From Apodospora peruviana (Eukaryota > Ascomycota > Sordariomycetes > Sordariales > Lasiosphaeriaceae), in contig JAUEDM010000004.1 of the NCBI GenBank assembly GCA_033439685.1, positions 2,356,001-2,420,000 of the forward strand: a stretch of DNA of 64,000 nt, read 5' to 3'. The notes under the pieces are model-generated. The model worked only from the letters and a program-made list of their open reading frames with translations. It did no database searches and was not told the origin of the DNA. Positions 58,022 to 64,000 of the stretch are shown in pieces (positions within the stretch are counted from its first letter, which is position 1; each line of letters starts with the position of its first letter). A program made the translations under genes and the position numbers.

Positions 58022-58664
58022 TGCGGGCTTAGGCGTGGTTGGAAACGAGCTTTCAAGGCATAATGAACATATATGGAGCGCATGTATATAAAGCAAATTG
58101 ATCTTCGTGCTGCTTGAATTTCTCATTTTTTCTTGTTTTCTTTCCCCCAAGTCTGGCGGTTGATTTGTATATATGGGAGTCACCCACCTTGGTTTAAAGT
58201 CCAATATCCAACCGATGAAAGCCGCACTGTGCCGGTGGCAGCAACTCCCAGGGTTGGGGTTTTTACTGTGACTGCCAAGCACTACAGTGTCCGGTCTTTC
58301 ATCCAACGTCCGTATGTGGACCTGATTTCCTTTATTCAATTGCACTGCATTGGTGGCTCAAATGATACAACTTACATACGTACCCAGATCCCATTTCATC
58401 CCAACCTTAAGTATCGCTCCTATTGTTGTCACAGACTTTGTCTGGCTGGTCCTATTGCCAGTGCAAAAAATCATCTAAGGAGCTTGTGCCGCTGAAGTAC
58501 CACCTGACCTTCAGCGGACAAACAATGACATCTGTCGCCTCAACACAGTAAACACTTCTACGCTCACTCTCACTCTTACTCTCACTCACATCTCCGATAT
58601 ATGACGATCGACCGACGTGCTCTACAAACCTGCATACATCATCTCATCAACACCGTCAGCCAAC
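58022..58664. other. Intergenic, CSN12-like promoter and leader
   Basis: About 0.64 kb between two plus-strand genes. A CACTCT/CTCACT pyrimidine repeat (58562-58590) lies about 75-100 bp before the next ATG and is probably in its leader. Nothing else was seen. Confidence 0.5.
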
Positions 58665-60529
58665 ATGAGTCTACTCGTGGAGTTCCTTTCGAGCATTCGT
58701 CGCTTTGTCCTTGAACAAAACGGCGACGAGCTCCGCAAATGGCTACTTGTCGAGAACAACGTTCCCGACATCTATTTCCAGCTCGCGCGGGAGCTCAAGA
58801 CATCCTTCCCTGCTAACAGCAACTCGGTTGAGAATCTGGTCGACAATTGTCTCCCCGAAGAGAATGACGTCCCGGAGAGCAGGGGCTCTCCGTGGCCCGG
58901 TTTCAACTCGTTCATGAAGGAATATCTCGAATACTGGCGTGATGCCGACTTTTCCAACCTTGTCAAAGTCCACGCTCGGCTCAGTGATCTGCTCAAGTAT
59001 GATTTTCATTACTATCTGTCCTTACATCTAGAACATGTGGCTAAAAGATCAACTCGCACATTATAGCTCTTGCGCCAATGCGCTTGCGAATCCTACGTAC
59101 GGCGCTATGCTGCTTCAGACAAGCATGTCACTCTCCGAGGCGCTGTCCAAGCTGGTAATGGGCCTAACGAGACAGCCGGAGCTTCTCTCCCAGATTCAGG
59201 GAGGCATTGGCTTGCTCGGCGAGGAAGGTAACGAGAAGAAGTCCATCGTCGAGCTGGCGGCAGATATCATCCAAAAGATATTTACCTCCTGCCTCACCGA
59301 CCGATCGAGTACGAGATGGCAACCCCCAAAAGGGAAAAAGGTTGCCGTCTACTTATTTGCGAATCTTACCCTGAAGTTGCTATTCGCGGTACGTCGAAAG
59401 ACTTTTCCACAAAGATATTCCTATCTCCTACTAACTGGCAATTCAGTGCGATAAATCCCGACTCGCAATTCAGATGTTTACCAACCTATCGACCAGTGGA
59501 CCGGCCCTTGCGCTATACCCAGCATCTCAACGCGTCACCTTCCTCTACTACCTGGGTCGGTTCAACTTCGACCAAGGCGACTACTGGCGTGCTCACCAGG
59601 CATTTGAGGCAGCCTACCTACAGTGCCCACCACAGTTCATGAAGCATCGCCGACAGATTCTCACATATTGGGTGCCCACAAACCTCCTGCTTGGACGCTT
59701 CCCATCCCTGGCCCTCCTTCAAAGACCCGAGGCGGCCGGCTTCCTGGACATATTCCTCCCGATATGCGCCTCAATTCGACGCGGGAATTTTGTAGACTTT
59801 CATACGGCCTTGTTCCTCAGCAGAGACTGGCTGTGGGCCAAGGGCTTTTACCTCACCTTATTGTACCGTCTAAAGCCTTTGGTGTGGCGGTCTTTTACCC
59901 GCAGGACATTCCTCCTAGCCTGGCAAGGCTCGGTGGGCGGCGGAAACCGCGCCAGCGTACCAACCCTTTCCTTCCAGGACATGGTCACGACGGCCACCTA
60001 CGTCCAAAAACAGCTGGAGGGCTACACGCCCGCGCCGAAGCGAGCTGCAACAGCAGGCTTGCCGCCGAAACAGCCGCAGCGCAAACTACAGGTCAACCCG
60101 CTGTTCATGAAGGCCGTGACGAATAGCAGCACCGCGGCGGCGGAAGCCGATGGAGGAGGAGACAGCCTCGTCCCGCCGCCGGCAGGCCCGCGCTTTCTGA
60201 TGCCGTCCGAGGGCCTGATCTTCGGGAACAAGCGGCCCGACGTCAAGAATATCGAGGCCGTTATCGCCGGTCTGGTGTACGCGGGTTTGTTGAACGGCTT
60301 CATCGCGCGCCGGCAGGGCGCTTTTGCTATCGAGGGCGCCAAGCGGTTCAACGGCGATCCGGTCAAGGCCGGGTGGCCGGTTCCGTACGAGAGCGTCATG
60401 GAACGGTTCAAGGAGAGCTGGCAAGATGCTGTCGCGGCGTATGAGAGTGGCGAGAGCCCTGACCCGCCTGGCGAGTTTGAGGACGTCCCGGGGTGGGTGA
60501 AGGGGGACATGTTTAGCAGGAGAGACTGA
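58665..60529 (+). CDS. csn12: PCI-domain protein, CSN12/Thp1 family
   Basis: The proposed CDS is join(58665..58996,59067..59388,59447..60529), 578 residues. Landmarks of the Csn12/PCID2/Thp1 family are SDLLNSCANALANPTYGAML (intron 1 lies within SDLLN), VAVYLFANLTLKLLFAC, YYLGRFNFDQGDYWRAHQAF and RRQILTYWVPTNLLLGRFPS. The C-terminal PCI winged-helix part reads KNIEAVIAGLVYAGLLNGFI, then ARRQGAFAIEG. Relatives either associate with the COP9 signalosome (Csn12) or sit in the TREX-2 mRNA export complex (Thp1/PCID2). I favour Csn12, but the two are hard to separate by eye. Near residues 390-440 is a low-complexity linker with SSTAAAEADGGGDS. For intron 1 I used the acceptor ATTATAG|C, the only one that keeps phase and restores the family Asn. 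An in-frame ATG 48 nt upstream (58617) is possible. Confidence 0.85.
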
Positions 60530-61725
60530 GTGTGTATGTGAGAGAGACAGCTAGAAGAATTTGATACCCTTTTTGGTTTGCTGTTTAATCAGCACGCTAA
60601 GTTTGCACCTGATATGGGATTTGGTGAGATTTCAAGGTACTCGGAGACGGTACCGTGATATCTATCAATATTGCGGTGAATTCAACCTGAAGTACTCCGT
60701 ATCGCTTCGATTTTCACGGATCAGGAGTAGACATATTAAAGGAAAGCACGCAAAACACATGAAGTCGTGTGAATCAGCACACGTAAGTATCGTCAGACAC
60801 ATATTTTTTTCATTTCAAGAAACAACTGTCGTATCTACCTGAGCAAAGTTTCAAACAACAGCGCAGTGCCGTTGCTCCAAGCTCCTCTCCCTGCTTCTCT
60901 CAATGCATCCCCTCTACATAGATGAGGAAAGCTTTTGTAATCCCGCCTTGAATCTTGTCAAGAAACGTTTGTCTCTCTACCCCTCCTCCCCACGCTCCTC
61001 ATGTGGTGATACCAGATGTTCTCTGGATCCATATGTACCTCGTTGGCCACCCATCCCCTATATCCTGCCATCATATATTCCAAGCCTGCCTATATTCTCC
61101 AACCCCTCCTCAAGGATTAACATTTAAATATCAAAAAAGTATATATATAGCTTCAATCAAATCCTGCAAGTACGTCTCCTTTCAAAAACAAAAACATATC
61201 TCCTCTCATCCTCCGAAATAAACATCCAAAAAATGGTAATAATCATAAACTAGCAGAAGTGGGTATATCGTGCAAAACAAAAGCGCGAGAAACAGAGATA
61301 AAATATTGGAGCTCTCCCACCAGAAAGGAAGAAAAACAGCCGGGCAGCATGGATTTGTCGTAATTGGGGAAAAAAGCGATAGCCAGCCCGTGAGGGGCCA
61401 ACCATCAGCCCAAATAAACAATATTGTAATAATAGACACTAGCGCCTTAAACCGCGGCGAAGGATATATCCAAGAATCGGAAAGAAATGCCAGCAAACCG
61501 GGGACGCGATTTTATATAGCTCGTTATTTTCGTCTGGAGGGCACTGGTCCGTAACGCATCATAAGGTGGTGGTTGTGAAAGTGGTTGTGGTTGGTGGTGT
61601 TGGGTGGTTGCGGAGAGGACAGCGTCGGTGCCAAATATTAACAGTAAACGGAACTCGGAAAGTACTGCTGGCAAAGCAAAACTTCGAGAAGAGTTCCCTA
61701 GTGGTGGTGGCTTGATAGGATCAGA
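60530..61725. other. Convergent intergenic region
   Basis: This 1.2 kb lies between the stops of the CSN12-like gene (+) and the SUN-family gene (-). It is AT-rich, with TATATATA near 61140. No gene was recognised. Confidence 0.5.
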
Positions 61726-63216
61726 TCAGTAAAGAGCTGCCGCTGCAACAAGAGCAACGATCAGCCCGGCAATGGCGGTACCGCCTTGGTCCGGAGCCAC
61801 GCCTTCGTTCTTTGACGTGGTAGAAACCGGATCGACGATATCCGCGGTGGTGCTCAGAGGCGGCGCCACGGTGGTGCTGTGAGAGGAACGAGTTTCGCTA
61901 TCCATGGTGTGCGTCCCGTTCTCGTGGAAAATACCGCCAAAGGGGTTACCGTCGCTTGTTGTCGAGCTGGAGACTGGCGACTCGGACGAGTACGCAGCTG
62001 ACGAGATGGCTTCTTTCTCGGCCGAAGTTGTCGGTGTCGATGATGTTGTCGATTTGGGCGGTGCCGCTGTCGTCGAGGTCGTGGTCGGTTTGGGTGGTGG
62101 AGGGGCAGCGGAGGATTCGACTGTTCCTGTGGATCCGTCGGTGTTGAAGACAATTATATTGGCAATCTGTCCCTTAGGAACGGTTACGACGCAGAAGGAT
62201 GCGCCTCCGACGCCCACGGTCGAAACCGGACTGTCTACGCCCCCAACTCCGTTTTTGGACGGGTCGATCGAGCACGGGAGGCCGTTGCAGCCGCCCTGGG
62301 GACACTCGATCTTGACGCCGTACGAAGGTTTCGTCTTAGAGAGATCGCAGCCAGTGAAGATGGGGTTCCACGCGATCTTGACAAACGTTTCGCCGTTCTC
62401 GACCGTGTTCGCTCCAGCAACGTAGGGACTCCAGTTTCCTACTGGTTTGCTGTCGTCACCCCACACGCAACCCTCCGAAGCCGAAACCCCAGGCGGGTTG
62501 ATATAGTAACTAGCGAATTATATGGTCAGTTTTTTTCCCCACCCTACAAGTATACAGCTTTCACGGTTTGTATGTCTTTGGTATACTTACTGCGCCGCAG
62601 TTTTGTCCCAGTACTTGATTCCCGGAACAGCGATCGTGGCCGCTAATTTAACATCGGTGGGAATGATCATGGCTTCGTTACCAGGCAGAACGGTCTGGCA
62701 GAATGATATCACTTTTCCACACTTATTCACAGCCTGGACCGCACCTGTTCCATCCACACAATACGGCTCGTTTGGGAAGGGCTTCTCAGCAGTTCCACCG
62801 TTACAATATAGACCGCCGTTCTTTGAACCGATGTCAGCAAATTGCTTTCCGCCATATAGCTTTGGAGTACTCACCATTGACTGTGGGTAGACATATGTCG
62901 AATTTGGTTCCCACTGTGCCATGACCTTGCCGGGTACGCAAGCAAACGGACAATACTTGCCATCAGTACACGGCTCGTCTGGGCTCATGGCGAAGCCGTT
63001 GTTAACGTCTCCGGGCACAAACACCAAATCGGGGTGGTCTGGCAAAGAACAGCCGCTCCTCTTCTCCACGAGCTCACCAGAGCGAGGGTTGTGGCTATGC
63101 CGCCTCCCGTATTGTTCGTGCGCATGGCGATGACCGTGAGTTGCGGTTGCTGTCGGGGCGGCGAAGAGGACTGTGGCAGAGCCGAGCGCCGCGGCCTGTA
63201 GTGTTGTGAGCCTCAT
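61726..63216 (-). CDS. SUN-family cell-wall protein with GPI-like C-terminus
   Basis: The proposed CDS is complement(join(61726..62509,62591..62820,62875..63216)), 451 residues. A signal peptide (MRLTTLQAAALGSATVLFAA) is followed by a His/Arg-rich propeptide-like segment with the Lys-Arg site VEKRSG. The SUN-domain cysteine signature is present: CTDGKYCPFAC (C-x5-C-x3-C), with the next Cys in NGGLYC. YCVDGTGAVQAVNKC, FCQTVLPGNEAM and YYINPPGVS (split by intron 62510-62590) follow. Downstream comes a Ser/Thr-rich stretch (about 290-430) and a hydrophobic C-terminus (GGTAIAGLIVALVAAAALY) typical of GPI-anchored proteins. SUN proteins (Sun4, Uth1, Sim1; Aspergillus SunA/B) act on beta-1,3-glucan in septation and wall remodelling. 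The ATG at 63216 fits the signal peptide best. Intron 62821-62874 is 54 bp without a stop. Confidence 0.92.
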
Positions 63217-64000
63217 CGTTCGCAATTTCCCTCTAAATCTCGTCGTCGGCTTCGGGACGAATCAAGCAAGAACCCAGTCTTGCAGCTCGGCGCGTTTCGG
63301 GGCTATACGGTGAAATCGGTTCAACGACTATTATCTTGGGAGCATTCGATGCTTGGGAACTCGCTTTCCTTTTCAAAGCATAGCAAAATGAGTGGACGAA
63401 AGCGGATAAGACGTTTCGGCTTTCGCGAGCAGGACAAATCGGTGTCGATGTCGATATCGATGTCGCAAGGTATGTACAGGCGACAGACAGCTCCACCGGT
63501 GTCAGCGAGCGTGAAGATGGTTCCAAGACGATGGGAAAAAAGGAGCGCGAAAAGAGCGACGAAAAAGAGAGTCGGGACGTGTCAAGCCCAGGTGTGGCGG
63601 TCGAGAGTCGGGAGCATGGAGAGAAAGAGGAAAGGCTCGCAAGATGGAGTCCTGGGTCGGATGTCGTGCCCCATGGTTGGCCCAATGGGCCCCATGTCAC
63701 TTCGGCTCCAGCTCTTGGCCATGATTTTTTCTCTTCACGCAAACCACGCAAAAACCACACGCTTGACCGGCGACGGGCAGGAAGCAGAAGGTGCGCCTGG
63801 TGCTGTGGTGCCCCTTGGGGGCGTGGCCCACGCTCTCTGCACCCAGCTCGATAGGCTCAAAATTGTGGCCAATCAGATTCCGCGATGCCCCCGGGACCCT
63901 GGTTCGTCATCTCGGCACTAGGTGAGATCCAACAGGGGCTAAAGCAGGAACAGAGCTCTCGGCCCAATGAGAGGCCAGACGGATATTAACGCACTAACCA
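63217..64000. other. Upstream region of the SUN gene, to window end
   Basis: This is probably the promoter and leader of the SUN-family gene. A plus-strand frame open from 63280 to 63921 and overlapping antisense frames have no domain content and look non-coding. Confidence 0.5.

Noticed and set aside
63280..63921. 213-codon plus-strand frame upstream of the SUN gene
   Set aside because: It has Arg/Ser-rich random composition, overlapping frames on both strands and no domain. The position fits the SUN promoter.

Overview
The window is nuclear DNA from a filamentous ascomycete. The short spliceosomal introns (mostly 50-110 bp, GTANGT donors, CTAAC-like branch sites), a split arginine attenuator peptide upstream of an arg-2 gene, a Neurospora-type kinesin-1 and an SRE-type GATA factor point to Sordariomycetes, most likely Sordariales. 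The species cannot be fixed from sequence alone. I support 20 protein-coding genes plus one regulatory upstream ORF. I saw no tRNA or rRNA gene, no CRISPR array and no intact transposon. All exon boundaries are my own reading of splice sites, reading frame and recalled family conservation; none was checked with transcripts.

Layout. Bases 1-6.4 kb hold the 3' part of chorismate mutase (+), then on the minus strand BCP1, the Golgi protein TVP15 (six exons) and the iron-responsive GATA repressor SRE. A 2.7 kb SRE upstream region follows, then an unrecognised 391-aa gene (minus) that is divergent from an Acinus-like SAP/RRM protein (+). From 14.4 to 22.5 kb a minus-strand run encodes arginine-specific carbamoyl-phosphate synthase small subunit (arg-2, with its AAP uORF), ETF beta, an ArfGAP1/Gcs1 homologue and a two-RRM RGG protein. 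At 25.6 kb is a TAH18-type diflavin reductase (+).

From 29.5 to 40.3 kb two surface proteins diverge from a 5.2 kb gene-free stretch: a pepsin-fold type I membrane protein that appears to have lost a catalytic Asp, and a Ser/Thr-rich repeat protein with a GPI-like C-terminus. Next come an F-box/WD/UIM protein resembling yeast Ufo1, a multi-pass membrane protein, kinesin-1, RAD6, a mitochondrial acetyl-CoA acetyltransferase, a CSN12-like PCI protein and a GPI-type SUN-family cell-wall protein.

Most genes are unrelated housekeeping functions, as is normal for a fungal chromosome arm. Possible connections are iron and flavin metabolism (SRE, TAH18, ETF beta, each with an exact ATCWGATAA match upstream), ubiquitin signalling (RAD6, Ufo1-like, CSN12-like) and the cell surface (pseudoprotease, GPI repeat protein, SUN protein). 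I found no clear new multi-gene system. The best leads are the AAP uORF split by two introns with a 13-nt micro-exon, the membrane pseudoprotease with a long cytoplasmic tail, and the candidate iron-regulatory sites.
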